64,000 nucleotides of DNA from Lewinellaceae bacterium (GTDB lineage Bacteria > Bacteroidota > Bacteroidia > Chitinophagales > Saprospiraceae): the NCBI GenBank assembly GCA_016713985.1, contig JADJOD010000023.1:82262-146261 (forward strand), given 5' to 3'. The notes beneath the pieces were generated by a model. That model worked only from the letters and a program-made list of their open reading frames with translations. It did no database searches and had not been told where the DNA came from. This document shows positions 41,956-51,104 of this stretch, piece by piece (the first letter of the stretch is position 1; the number at the start of each line of letters is the position of its first letter). Both the position numbers and the translations under genes were made by a program.

Positions 41956-42573
41956 TTAAATTTCCAGCAAAAATTTACCCAGCACCCAAGCTTCCCGGCC
42001 GTCATTGCGCCGCACCTGGTACCAGTCATCGTCACTGGTGAAGTCGAGATATTCCGAAGAAATCTTGGCTTTCACTTCCCCTTTTTTCGGGTCCTGGTAC
42101 AAGATATGAACGGTTTCGCCGCTGTGTTCTTCCACGATCACGGCCTTCCCCTGCGGCAAACGGCACAAAAATTCGTTGTTGTCGGAATACAGATCAACCG
42201 TTTGTTGAACCACGGCTTCGTTGTTGTTGGGAGATGCTTGTTTTTTGATAATAGACACCGTCTCTCCTTTTGTAAAATTACCGAGTTTGGTCGCTTTTAC
42301 GGAAGCTGCGGAGCGCATGATGACGTCTTCGTTGAGTATACGTCCCCGGCGGGAGGTGGCAGGAGGCAGCCCCGAAGAACCGGTCGTTTTTTCAATTTCA
42401 GATTCGAGGTTTTTCAGTTCTTCGTTCATGGCGGCGAGTTCCTTTTTTTCTTTCAGTTCCTTGCGTTTTTCCTCCAATTCTTTGCGTTTTTGTTCGATCT
42501 CGGAAACCTGGTCATTTTTACATGACATGAATAAAATGGCTGCGCAAGCCAGTATGAGTGTGATGGTTTTCAT
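41956..42573 (-). CDS. SH3-domain lipoprotein with coiled coil
   Basis: A 205-residue lipoprotein: lipobox LFMSC with Cys18, then a highly charged coiled coil (EIEQKRKELEEKRKELKEKK, residues 25-60). Two beta-rich SH3b-like units follow (ILNEDVIMRSAASVKATKLG then GETVSIIKK, and a C-terminal DDDWYQVRRNDGREAWVLGK). The design suits a spacer from the membrane to peptidoglycan. It is the first gene of the five-gene minus-strand run that ends with the LytTR regulator. Confidence 0.8.
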   Translation of the reverse strand: MKTITLILACAAILFMSCKNDQVSEIEQKRKELEEKRKELKEKKELAAMNEELKNLESEIEKTTGSSGLPPATSRRGRILNEDVIMRSAASVKATKLGNFTKGETVSIIKKQASPNNNEAVVQQTVDLYSDNNEFLCRLPQGKAVIVEEHSGETVHILYQDPKKGEVKAKISSEYLDFTSDDDWYQVRRNDGREAWVLGKFLLEI

Positions 42574-42744
42574 TGTAAAAGCAGTTTTTTTATAAAATAA
42601 TCAGGCACAAGTTTTCAGATTTTCCCGGTTACCGGTGGAGGGGCAATACCATTCAGCGCCATTTTTGAACTATCCGCCCGGTATTTTCGAGTATTTGCAA
42701 ATCGTTGACCACCGTATAGTTGCCTTACATCGTTATATTACCCT

Positions 42745-42752
42745 TATTTTTG
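42745..42752 (+). promoter_or_regulatory. Bacteroidota-type promoter of the first thioredoxin-like gene
   Basis: TATTTTTG at 42745-42752 matches TAnnTTTG exactly. A TTG at 42720-42722 lies 22 bases upstream, close to the usual -33 spacing. The ATG follows at 42791. Confidence 0.5.
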
Positions 42753-42790
42753 CAAAAATTTTACCGTTTACACCCAACCGCATCGCTCGC

Positions 42791-43957
42791 ATGAAAAGTA
42801 TTCTCTCGCTTACCCTTGTTCTGACCACACTCACCGCCCTCTCCGCACAGGGCATCGAATTTTTTCACGGCACCTGGGCCGAAGCCCGGGAAAAAGCCAA
42901 AGCCGAAGAAAAACTCATATTTGTCGACGCATTTGCCTCCTGGTGCGGCCCCTGCAAACGTATGGCGGCTACGGTATTCCCCGATGAAAAAGTCGGTTCC
43001 TATTTCAACGCCAATTTTATCAACCTGAAGATCGATATGGAAAAAGCGGAGAACGCGGAATTTGCCGGCCAATACCCGGTAAGCGCCTATCCGACGCTGT
43101 TGTTTCTCGACGGTTCCGGAAAAATCGTGCAAAAAGCCGTGGGGGCAAAATCAGCCGATCAATTGCTCGAATTTGCCCAAAAAGTACTCGGAAAAGCCGA
43201 TAAATCAGGCGATTATGAAAAAGAATACAACGAAGGCAAACGTGACCCGGAGTTCCTGCTCAACTACGTGCGCGCCCTCAACGCCGCCGGCAAATCATCC
43301 CTCAAAATTACCAACGACTACCTGAACACCCAAAAAGACCTGAACACCGATATCAACCTGCGTTTCCTGCTGGAAGGCACCGTGGAAGCCGATAGCCGGG
43401 TGTTCGACCTCCTGGTGCAAAACCAGCAAAAAGCATCCGTTTTGCTGGGCGGCGATAAAGTGAACGCCCGCATCGAAAGCGCCTGCAAAAAAACCGTAAA
43501 AAAGGCCATCGAGTTCAAAAGTGAAGAACTTCTGGCGGATGCCAAAGCGAAAATGAAAACCGCACGGCCCGACCGCGCGGAAGCCTTTGCCTGGGAAGCC
43601 GATATGAACTATTATGCGGCCACGAAGGATTCCAAAAACTATCTCAAAGCCGCCCAATCGTATCAAAAAGGCGAGGTCAAAAACAACGCCGCCCGCCTGC
43701 ACGACCTGGTAATCAGCCTGTTGCGCGCCTTTCCGGAAGAATCCAAAGTGCTCGATCAGGCCGAAAAATGGAGCAAAAATGCGGCGGAAAACGGCGGTCT
43801 TCCGGAATATTATCTCACCCTTGCCGAGGTTTACAAACGCCAGGGCGACAAAACCAAAGCGCGTTTCACCGCCGAAAAAGCCCGCAAAGCCATCGGCGAA
43901 AAAGACAACGGCATGGGCGGCAAGATTGACTATTTCATCCAGTCGCTGGAAGGGTGA
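42791..43957 (+). CDS. Exported thioredoxin-like protein with helical C-terminal region (copy 1)
   Basis: A 388-residue protein with a signal peptide cut near LSAQ (residue 20). A thioredoxin domain (25-140) has the redox motif WCGPC, Cys52 and Cys55, and the cis-Pro in SAYPTLLFLDGSGK. The remaining 240 residues are helical and Lys/Ala-rich with TPR-like pairs (YYLTLAEVYKRQGDKTKARF). It should act as a periplasmic thiol-disulfide oxidoreductase or as a redox sensor with a scaffold tail. A promoter with a TATTTTTG box lies 39 bases upstream of the ATG. The open frame continues to 42635, but the family start and signal peptide fit 42791. A close paralogue follows 77 bases downstream. Confidence 0.9.
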   Translation: MKSILSLTLVLTTLTALSAQGIEFFHGTWAEAREKAKAEEKLIFVDAFASWCGPCKRMAATVFPDEKVGSYFNANFINLKIDMEKAENAEFAGQYPVSAYPTLLFLDGSGKIVQKAVGAKSADQLLEFAQKVLGKADKSGDYEKEYNEGKRDPEFLLNYVRALNAAGKSSLKITNDYLNTQKDLNTDINLRFLLEGTVEADSRVFDLLVQNQQKASVLLGGDKVNARIESACKKTVKKAIEFKSEELLADAKAKMKTARPDRAEAFAWEADMNYYAATKDSKNYLKAAQSYQKGEVKNNAARLHDLVISLLRAFPEESKVLDQAEKWSKNAAENGGLPEYYLTLAEVYKRQGDKTKARFTAEKARKAIGEKDNGMGGKIDYFIQSLEG

Positions 43958-43962
43958 TTGTT

Positions 43963-44012
43963 GTCATTAGGTCATTCAGTTAACATTGCAAATGACGCAA
44001 TGACCTAATGAC
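43963..44012. repeat. Inverted repeat between the two thioredoxin-like genes
   Basis: GTCATTAGGTCATT (43963-43976) and AATGACCTAATGAC (43999-44012) are exact reverse complements, 14 bases each, with a 22-base spacer. It directly follows the first gene. Confidence 0.75.
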
Positions 44013-44034
44013 GTTTAATGACGAAAATGATGCG

Positions 44035-45189
44035 ATGAAACACTTCAGTTTGTTTTTCTGCTTTCTTTTTGCCGGTGCGCTGTGCCATGCCCAGGGCATT
44101 CAATTCGGCCGTGAATCCTTTGCGGAAGCATTGGCAAAAGCGGAGAAGGAAAACAAACTCGTTTTTATCGACGCCTACACGACCTGGTGCGGCCCCTGCA
44201 AACTGATGTCGGCCAAAACATTTCCCGATTCGGCCGTGGGCGCCTTTTTTAATGCCCATTTTGTCAACCTGAAAATCGACGCCGAAAAAGATGACGGTCC
44301 CGAATTAGTGCAGCGTTACGGGATCGTCTACTACCCTACTTTGCTGTTTGTCAATGCCCGGGGCGAGCTGGCGCATAAAGCGGTCGGTTATTACAAACCG
44401 GCGGAATTCCTGGAACTGGGGCAAAAAGCCGGCAACCCGGCGTCCAACCTGCTCGCCCTCGAACATCGCTATCAAAACGGCGACCGCGGCCAGGAATTGT
44501 TGCGCGCACTGACCGAGATCAAAAGCGCCGCCCTCGACCCCGCCGCCGGCAAGTTAGCCAACGATTACCTGAAAACGCAGGGCGATCCCGGCAGCGCGGA
44601 CAACATGGATTTTATCATGCGTTACGTCGACGATCCGTTTTCCGAAGGTTTTGGGTTTTTGCAAAAAAACAAGGCGGGTTTTGAAAACAAGTATTCAAAA
44701 AAGGACGTAAAACAAAAAATCGACGGCATTTTTGAAGACTATCTCCAGCGCCACCCGGAGCTTCAACTCGGTGAGGTGCAACGGCTTTACGGCAGGGTTT
44801 ATCCCGAGCAGGGCGAACGGCTCGCTTCCAACTACCGCCTCACGTATTACCGGCAGCGCAGCGACATGGTCAATTTTGCCAAATCGGCGCTGGATCACTA
44901 CACCCGTTTCCCCTGCGACGATGCCGACGAACTGAACGAAATCGCCTGGTTATTCGTGCAAAACGTGACGGATACCGGCATGCTTGAAAAAGCCCTGGCC
45001 TGGGCGCAACAATCCGTCGCCTTGTCCGAAACAAGTTATAACCAGGAGACGCTGGCGCGGCTTTATCTGAAATTAGGCCGGAAAAAGCAGGCGGCAGCAG
45101 CGGCACGCCGCGCCGTCGAACTCGCCAAAACCGCCGGAGAAGACGCCACCCAATCGCAGGAATTGCTGGACAAAATCAACGGAAAGTGA
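44035..45189 (+). CDS. Exported thioredoxin-like protein with helical C-terminal region (copy 2)
   Basis: A 384-residue paralogue of the preceding gene, collinear over its length: signal peptide cut after CHAQ, WCGPC with Cys52 and Cys55, then GIVYYPTLLFVNARGELAHK with the cis-Pro, and a helical tail ending AVELAKTAGEDATQSQELLD. Both proteins share the ...FVDA/FIDAYTTWCGPC core and similar tails, while the middle parts have diverged. A tandem duplication is the simplest origin. ATG at 44035 is chosen because it precedes the signal peptide. Confidence 0.9.
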   Translation: MKHFSLFFCFLFAGALCHAQGIQFGRESFAEALAKAEKENKLVFIDAYTTWCGPCKLMSAKTFPDSAVGAFFNAHFVNLKIDAEKDDGPELVQRYGIVYYPTLLFVNARGELAHKAVGYYKPAEFLELGQKAGNPASNLLALEHRYQNGDRGQELLRALTEIKSAALDPAAGKLANDYLKTQGDPGSADNMDFIMRYVDDPFSEGFGFLQKNKAGFENKYSKKDVKQKIDGIFEDYLQRHPELQLGEVQRLYGRVYPEQGERLASNYRLTYYRQRSDMVNFAKSALDHYTRFPCDDADELNEIAWLFVQNVTDTGMLEKALAWAQQSVALSETSYNQETLARLYLKLGRKKQAAAAARRAVELAKTAGEDATQSQELLDKINGK

Positions 45190-45283
45190 AAAAAACCGGT
45201 TCGCGGCGAACAGAAACCCTGATCTTGCTGTTTGTCAATGCCCGGCCTTCAGGCCATGCTTCATGCCGGCCAAAGTGCCAGAC

Positions 45284-45373
45284 AACCCTGAAACCTTCAA
45301 ACCCCGAAACCCTGAACCTTTAAACCCTGAAACCCTGAAACCTTTAAACCCCGAAACCCTGAAACCTTTAAAG
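45284..45373. repeat. Short-word array before mnmA
   Basis: About nine units of CCTGAAACC, CCCCGAAACC and CCTTTAAACC end four bases before the mnmA ATG. The words and their orientation to the gene match the arrays before nadK and the patatin gene. Confidence 0.9.
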
Positions 45374-45376
45374 AGT

Positions 45377-46477
45377 ATGTCCAAACACGGCAAAGCACTC
45401 GTCGCCATGTCCGGCGGCATCGATAGCACCATGACCGCCGTCCTCCTCCACGAAGAAGGCTGGGAGGTCGTGGGCATCACCATGAAAACCTGGGATTACG
45501 CCACTTCCGGCGGCAGCAAAAAAGAAACGGGCTGCTGCTCGCTCGACAGCATCAACGACGCGCGCGCCGTGGCCGTCAAACTCGGCTTTCACCACTTTAT
45601 CGTGGATATTCGCGAAGAGTTCGGCGATTACGTGATCGACAATTTTGTAGACGAATACATGGCGGGCCGCACCCCCAATCCCTGCGTATTGTGCAATACC
45701 CACATCAAATGGAACAGCCTGCTTCGCCGGGCCGATATGCTTGATTGTGAATTCATTGCAACGGGCCACTACGGCATCATCAACGAATTAGACGGCCGGA
45801 AATACGTCACCCGCGCGCGCGACCGGCAAAAAGACCAGTCCTACGTGCTCTGGGGCCTGAGCCAGGAATGCCTGCAACGCACGCGTATGCCGCTCGGCGT
45901 TTTTACCAAACCCGAAGTGCGCCAGATGGCCGCCGACCGCGGCTGGGACGAACTCAGCAAAAAAGCCGAGAGTTATGAGATCTGTTTTGTGCCGGACAAC
46001 GACTACCGCAGTTTCCTGCGCCGCCGCGTCGACGGGCTTGACGAGCAGGTGGCCGGCGGCCGTTTTGTAGATGCTGCCGGGAAAATACTGGGCACACACG
46101 AGGGGTATCCGTTTTACACCGTGGGGCAGCGCAAGGGCCTCGGCATCGCGCTCGGCGAACCCATGTTTGTCACCGAAATCCGTCCGGAAACAAATACCGT
46201 CGTACTGGGTCGTGAAGACGATCTGATCCGCAACGGCATGATGGTTGGAAAAGTAAACCTGATGAAATACGGCGTTTTGCCGGCCGAAGGTATCGAAACG
46301 GTGACCAAAGTGCGCTACCGCGATCCCGGCACGCTGAGCACCATCCGGTCCATCGGCCATGATGTGGACGTATCATTCCACGCCAACGTAAAAGGGGTGG
46401 CGCCGGGCCAAAGCGCCGTGTTTTATGAAGGCGACGATGTGGTGGGCGGGGGTATTATTCAGGGGAGTTTTAACTGA
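45377..46477 (+). CDS. mnmA: tRNA-specific 2-thiouridylase
   Basis: A 366-residue enzyme that thiolates U34 of Lys, Glu and Gln tRNAs in the cytoplasm. The ATP-binding PP-loop is AMSGGIDSTMTAVLL (near residue 10). The catalytic Cys pair lies in NPCVLCNTHIKWNSLLRRAD and SYEICFVPDNDYRSFLRRR, and FYTVGQRKGLGIALGEPMFV is a family signature. Length is usual. I place the start at 45377 because the family begins just before the PP-loop. Upstream the frame is open to 45263, but that would translate the repeat array as NPETLKPLNPETLKP, which is unlikely. It is convergent with the OstA-like gene, four bases apart. Confidence 0.95.
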   Translation: MSKHGKALVAMSGGIDSTMTAVLLHEEGWEVVGITMKTWDYATSGGSKKETGCCSLDSINDARAVAVKLGFHHFIVDIREEFGDYVIDNFVDEYMAGRTPNPCVLCNTHIKWNSLLRRADMLDCEFIATGHYGIINELDGRKYVTRARDRQKDQSYVLWGLSQECLQRTRMPLGVFTKPEVRQMAADRGWDELSKKAESYEICFVPDNDYRSFLRRRVDGLDEQVAGGRFVDAAGKILGTHEGYPFYTVGQRKGLGIALGEPMFVTEIRPETNTVVLGREDDLIRNGMMVGKVNLMKYGVLPAEGIETVTKVRYRDPGTLSTIRSIGHDVDVSFHANVKGVAPGQSAVFYEGDDVVGGGIIQGSFN

Positions 46478-46481
46478 GTGA

Positions 46482-48302
46482 TCAAAACAAATCCGCCACA
46501 CTTCCCGGCCTGCGCAACTTCTCCCAAAAGAAACCGTCCAGGCGTTTTGTTTCTTTCCCCGCTTTTTTCATGGGTGTGAATTTTCCGGTCGGCTCTGTAT
46601 AAAATTTGATACTCTCCACCTGATTGTCGCCAAAATAAAGGCGCATTTCCGAACATTCCGTCTCGTTGAACCCGATGTAGGCGTGGTCGTCGTCCAATGC
46701 GTAATACACGGCCTGGGCGTTGCCTTCCACGAGCATTTCGCGCACCTGGTCATCGCGGAAAAAAGCCGTGGTGTTGCGCCCTTTGATCTGGTTGAAAAAT
46801 TGTTCGTCTTCGGAATTAATTACCAGTGCATTCTGGCGAAACCAGATTCGATCCAACTTCTTGTTTTTCATGGACATACGAATAGTGTCGCCGGAAAATT
46901 GCGAAGTATCCGACCAAATCAGCGGCAGATTTTGCAGTTTGTAAAACCAGAACACCGAGTCTTTGGAACTGAACGAAAGGGAATCGCAGGCTACCTGCAG
47001 GTCGCTTTTAAAAATACGCACATCGAGGTGGGCGAGTAAAAGTCGCACGTCCGAAGCGGAGTCCGGTTTGTAGGAAGTGAGGGTATCGGCGCTCATGTAG
47101 AGCGTGTCGCGGTCGATGAGGGATTTTAGCAGGGGCCGGCCCGCAGCACCCGTAGCGCCCGGGGCGCCGAACGCATTGAGGTATTCGGTTTGTTTGTTGT
47201 AGTCCATGCGCCAGGAGAGTATAGTAAAGTTGCTGGCGGTATCGATCCACACGACATTACCGAGGGCCAGCCCGCGCCCGAGCTGATCGTTGAAGTCGAG
47301 CGAGTCGGCTTCGATGATATTGGGCGGATCGTTCACACGGCCACGGCCCATGATCTGGTAGTTTTTATTTCGGCTGTCGTAGCGAATTTCGGCGCCGGCG
47401 ATGTCGCGCAGACTATCCTGAAAATATGCATTGCCACGCAGCACCGTTTGTTCCGTTTCGGAATTGTAACGAATCACATCCGCACGAGCTTTTTGCTTTT
47501 TATCTTCAATATTGGCTTCCCCTTCGAGGATGTATTCTTTGATCGTGCCGTTGTAGCGCATTTTTTGAGCGCGCCCGCGTTGCCCTTCTTTTTCGTACTG
47601 GGGATTGAGGTCGAATTCCGCGAAATTATTTTCAATGTCGTAAAACCCGCCTTCCGTATAAATTTTGCTGTTGCGCTGACTGATCAGCGTGGGTGCAACA
47701 AAACGCACCATCTGGGTCTCCGTATTAAACGCCATGGTGTCGGTGCGCATCGTAAATTCGGGGTCCGTCACCAGTACTTTGTCTTTAAAAAAAACCTCGT
47801 GCCGGTCGACGTAGTAGTACCCGTGGGTGCTGGTGAGCTGGCTTTTTCCGTTGGTGAGGGTGGCGCCGGTGTGATAAGTGGCGATTTTATTGCCGAGGTC
47901 GTAGCGAAGTTTGGTGGTGAACAATTCCTGCCGGCCGTTCACAAGCACCACGTCGCCGAACAGGTCGCTGATCTTCGTATTGGCATTGTAAAAAGCCGAG
48001 TCGGCAAACACCTTCACCGAGTCGCCCTGCTCGATCACAATACTTCCTTTGAGAACGGCCACGTCCATATCCAGAATAGCCGTATCGCAGTAGACGAGGG
48101 TATTCTCCTGCCGCATCCGCACGTTGCCGCTGAGTTTTTGGAGGGTACGTTCACCCCGGACAAAGTATTCCACCAAAAAGGCGGTTTCAATTTTGAGTTT
48201 CTGGGTATCCTGTTGGGCTGCTGGGGCCGGGCGGCTGGTAGAGGATGCCGCCGTCGGGTTCTGGGAGAAACCGATAAAGGGGTACAGGAGCAGAAAGAGC
48301 AT
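46482..48302 (-). CDS. OstA-like protein (LPS transport, LptA/LptD N-domain type)
   Basis: A 606-residue exported protein made largely of OstA/LptA-type beta-jellyroll repeats: LSGNVRMRQENTLVYCDTAI, then VFADSAFYNANTKISDLFGD, and repeated DTMAFNTETQMVRF-like units. Bacteroidota have long OstA-like proteins in place of, or besides, LptA, which carry LPS across the periplasm. The signal peptide MLFLLLYPFIGFSQ starts at the ATG 48302; the frame opens at a TTG 25 codons upstream, which I reject. It is convergent with mnmA. The C-terminal part ends KAGKETKRLDGFFWEKLRRP. Confidence 0.85.
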   Translation of the reverse strand: MLFLLLYPFIGFSQNPTAASSTSRPAPAAQQDTQKLKIETAFLVEYFVRGERTLQKLSGNVRMRQENTLVYCDTAILDMDVAVLKGSIVIEQGDSVKVFADSAFYNANTKISDLFGDVVLVNGRQELFTTKLRYDLGNKIATYHTGATLTNGKSQLTSTHGYYYVDRHEVFFKDKVLVTDPEFTMRTDTMAFNTETQMVRFVAPTLISQRNSKIYTEGGFYDIENNFAEFDLNPQYEKEGQRGRAQKMRYNGTIKEYILEGEANIEDKKQKARADVIRYNSETEQTVLRGNAYFQDSLRDIAGAEIRYDSRNKNYQIMGRGRVNDPPNIIEADSLDFNDQLGRGLALGNVVWIDTASNFTILSWRMDYNKQTEYLNAFGAPGATGAAGRPLLKSLIDRDTLYMSADTLTSYKPDSASDVRLLLAHLDVRIFKSDLQVACDSLSFSSKDSVFWFYKLQNLPLIWSDTSQFSGDTIRMSMKNKKLDRIWFRQNALVINSEDEQFFNQIKGRNTTAFFRDDQVREMLVEGNAQAVYYALDDDHAYIGFNETECSEMRLYFGDNQVESIKFYTEPTGKFTPMKKAGKETKRLDGFFWEKLRRPGSVADLF

Positions 48303-48457
48303 CGCCCTGCCCGGTGTAAAGAACTGACTATAAATGTTTAACAACTTCTGCACAGGTTTCCGGCTTCTTATTTTCAAATACTATTCGCAAAAACGCTTTG
48401 CTGCGGAGTTTCGTCCGTTTGGAATGGCAAAATTATCGCGAATCGGCGATTAAGCAT

Positions 48458-49651
48458 TTATAAATAACTCAACCACCATTTATCGCGGTTATTGCGTTTG
48501 TAGCGGTCGTACCAGCGGCAAAGCGGGTACATGATCACAATAACCAGCGCCCAGGCCGCGTAAGTCAGGGGCAGGCTGTAGCCGTAGTTCAGCAATTTCG
48601 GGTCCGGTGTTATAAAACTCTGCGCGGAAAGAATGCTGTACGTCCACGGAAGTCCGGCATACATTACGCCGACCACGCCGATGAGGTGTGCGAGGTAAAA
48701 ATGGAGGATGTAATAAAAAAACGGGACGCGGCCGATCGTAGAGAAAAAATTTTGAGGCCGTTTAAACCGGTCTTCCGCCCACGACAGGAACAACATCGCC
48801 GGTCCGATGGTCATCAGCAGGTAGATCAGCGATGGCGGGTATTTGCTCGTGTTAAAAAAAGAAAGGACGGAAAAAACCGCCGTGTTCTGCGGCGCCCAGT
48901 GGTTCGATTCGCCGTAGAGGTTGAATGCGCGCAGCAAAACAAACAAACCGATGGCGCTCAAGCCCAGTTTCCACAGCAGGGTTTTGCGTTTCGGGGCCTC
49001 CACGGCGGGTCCGTAAAGTGTTCCGAACACATAACCCAGGGCCATTACGCCGATCCAGGGCAATACCGGATAAGCGACCAATATCATGGAATCGGGACTC
49101 AGGGTGAGCAGTTGCGGCTGATGCAGGATATACCACCCGATTTCAAAGGGGCTTTTCCCCTGGAACCGGATGCCGTCCAGCAGGTTATGCCCCGCCACGA
49201 TCAACAAACCCAAAGCCAGCAACACCTTTTTGGGCAAATAAATCAGTCCGGACAAACAGATCATACTGATACCGATGGCCCAGATCACCTGCAAAATGCG
49301 GAGGCTGTAATGAATATCGAAAGTGATGCCCAGGTTAACAATGGTAGCGTCTATAATGAGCAACCAGGCGCCCCGGGTCAGCAAAAAACGCGCGGTTTGT
49401 GCCGTGGTTTGTTTGCGAACGCTGTATAAAAACGCGGCGGTTCCCGCCAGAAACACAAAAACGGGTGCGCAAAAATGCGTGATCCAGCGGGTGAAAAACA
49501 AGGCGGGGGTGGTGGTCGCCAGGTTGGTCGGGTCGTTAAAATAAGTGCCCTGATGCACAAAATCACGTATATGATCGAGGGCCATGATTACCATTACAAT
49601 ACCCCTCAACAGGTCGAGGGAAAGGACCCGGCCGGCGTTTTCGTTGGACAT
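48458..49651 (-). CDS. DUF1624-like multipass acyltransferase family protein
   Basis: A 397-residue membrane protein with about ten hydrophobic helices. It opens VLSLDLLRGIVMVIMALDHI, a signature of the DUF1624 and HGSNAT-related clan, whose members transfer acetyl groups to glycans or have no known activity. A conserved HFCAPVFVFLAGTAAFL segment follows in the third helix. Further helices include YPVLPWIGVMALGYVFGTLY and PFFYYILHFYLAHLIGVVG. The C-terminus is basic (WYDRYKRNNRDKWW). It stands between the OstA-like gene and the antiporter on the same strand. Its substrate is unknown. Confidence 0.85.
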   Translation of the reverse strand: MSNENAGRVLSLDLLRGIVMVIMALDHIRDFVHQGTYFNDPTNLATTTPALFFTRWITHFCAPVFVFLAGTAAFLYSVRKQTTAQTARFLLTRGAWLLIIDATIVNLGITFDIHYSLRILQVIWAIGISMICLSGLIYLPKKVLLALGLLIVAGHNLLDGIRFQGKSPFEIGWYILHQPQLLTLSPDSMILVAYPVLPWIGVMALGYVFGTLYGPAVEAPKRKTLLWKLGLSAIGLFVLLRAFNLYGESNHWAPQNTAVFSVLSFFNTSKYPPSLIYLLMTIGPAMLFLSWAEDRFKRPQNFFSTIGRVPFFYYILHFYLAHLIGVVGVMYAGLPWTYSILSAQSFITPDPKLLNYGYSLPLTYAAWALVIVIMYPLCRWYDRYKRNNRDKWWLSYL

Positions 49652-49807
49652 ATCGGTGCAGCGTTATTTGCTGTAAATGTATGGATTACCCGGCGCAGGC
49701 TCACACGATTTTTTCGGCGTCCTCTTTTTGTTCCGGGCCCGGCTGCGGCTGATCGGCCACGGGAATTTCTTCCGTTTGTTCCCCCGCTTTTTGCCGGCCC
49801 AGCCCAG

Positions 49808-51028
49808 TCAGATGAAAAATCCATTCGTACAGGTTCGACAACCAGGTTTTATCCACCAAAAAGTAAGTACGGTGGTCAACAGGGTTGTGCAAAGGATGAT
49901 TGAAAAAACGACGGACTGGATCACCTCCCCGCCCGGCACTCCTTGCTGTGCGGGCAGCGAGGCCAGTACGGCGGCGCCGAGGCCCTTGGGGATCATGGCG
50001 GCCATAAAAGCGGCATCCTTCAGGGGAGTGTCGCGTGGAACGGAAATGCGTACGATGGGGATTCGTATAAGAAACAACGCCCCGGTGATGATGGCGCCCA
50101 GTGCAAAAGGCCACCAGTCATACAGCCGCACCGACAATCCGATATACACGAAAAAAAACGTGCGCAACAGGAAAACCGCCTCGGAAAAAAACGCCCGTTC
50201 GTTGTCGTTGAGCGAGATGGGCTTGCGGGAAAGGGCATTGCGCATGATGGGCGGCCCCAACACGTCGATATTGCCCAACGTAATGCCGAACATCAACGCC
50301 GCGATGGGGCCGGAGTAATTGAGCATTTCCACGATACCGTAAATGATAAATACGAAAGCCGGCGTGGTAAAAACGGTGTTTTGCAGGGTCCTCATCCGGT
50401 TGAGCAGGATGCTCCAGCCGAAAGCCCCCGCGATGCCGAGCATGGCGGCAAGAATAAAGGCCGCCATCATCTGCCCGGTCACAAAAGCGACGTCCACTTT
50501 GCCGATTTTATAAGCGGTAAGCAGGGTGAGTGGCACGGCGAGGGTATAAACGTCGGAAAAAGCCGATTCGAGCACAAGGATCGTGCTGCTGCGCCGGGTC
50601 ATCGGAAATTGTTTGGCCAGCGTGGTCACTACCGCCGAAGAAGTGCCCCCTACAATACTGCCAAGCATCAGCGAACGCAAAAAACCCAGGTCGGTGTAGA
50701 AATAAGAGATAATGCCGGCAACCAAACAGGTGCCGAAAAAGTTGTACGTCGTGATCTTTGCCGTACCGCTGAGTGAATTGATCAGCGGCTCCAGGCGTTG
50801 GTCGATCCCGCTTTCAAACAAAATAAAAACCAGCGTAATGGTGGTAAAAACCGGCCCTACGGCGCCAAAATTTTCAGGTTTTACCCACCCGAATACCGGA
50901 CCAATGAGCAAACCGATGATAAACAGCCACAACACGTCCGGTATCTTTGTCCGCATAAACAAAGAAGCAAACCAGTGCGATAAAAATATAGTGCAGCCGA
51001 CAAAAACGATGGTAAGCGCAGTTGGCAT
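49808..51028 (-). CDS. Cation/proton antiporter (CPA2 type), C-terminus frameshifted
   Basis: A membrane protein of at least 406 residues with about eleven helices, typical of Na/K-proton exchangers: LWLFIIGLLIGPVFGWVKP near the start, LVFILFESGIDQRLEPL, VVGGTSSAVVTTLAKQ-like transport-site segment (IVGGTSSAVVTTLAKQFPM), and VFIIYGIVEMLNYSGPIAAL. The frame as read ends abruptly after WWIKPGCRTCTNGFFI. The next frame gives WLSNLYEWIFHLTGLGRQKA and GEQTEEIPVADQPQPGPEQK, ending at 49701. Adding one base to the GG at 49845-49846 (CC on the coding strand) restores a 442-residue protein with a hydrophilic tail. The antiporter could balance pH or cations; ion selectivity is not evident. Confidence 0.88.
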   Translation of the reverse strand: MPTALTIVFVGCTIFLSHWFASLFMRTKIPDVLWLFIIGLLIGPVFGWVKPENFGAVGPVFTTITLVFILFESGIDQRLEPLINSLSGTAKITTYNFFGTCLVAGIISYFYTDLGFLRSLMLGSIVGGTSSAVVTTLAKQFPMTRRSSTILVLESAFSDVYTLAVPLTLLTAYKIGKVDVAFVTGQMMAAFILAAMLGIAGAFGWSILLNRMRTLQNTVFTTPAFVFIIYGIVEMLNYSGPIAALMFGITLGNIDVLGPPIMRNALSRKPISLNDNERAFFSEAVFLLRTFFFVYIGLSVRLYDWWPFALGAIITGALFLIRIPIVRISVPRDTPLKDAAFMAAMIPKGLGAAVLASLPAQQGVPGGEVIQSVVFSIILCTTLLTTVLTFWWIKPGCRTCTNGFFI

Positions 51029-51104
51029 GGGCGAGCGGGTAATAAAAATGAAGAGATGAAAGCTGGGGTCGTTTATTTTCTAACGCAAAAAAAACTGTAA
51101 ACCT

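Noticed and set aside
45263..45376. N-terminal extension of MnmA translating the repeat array
   Set aside because: The family begins at MSKHGKALVAMSGG; the extension is pure repeat translation and lies in the leader.
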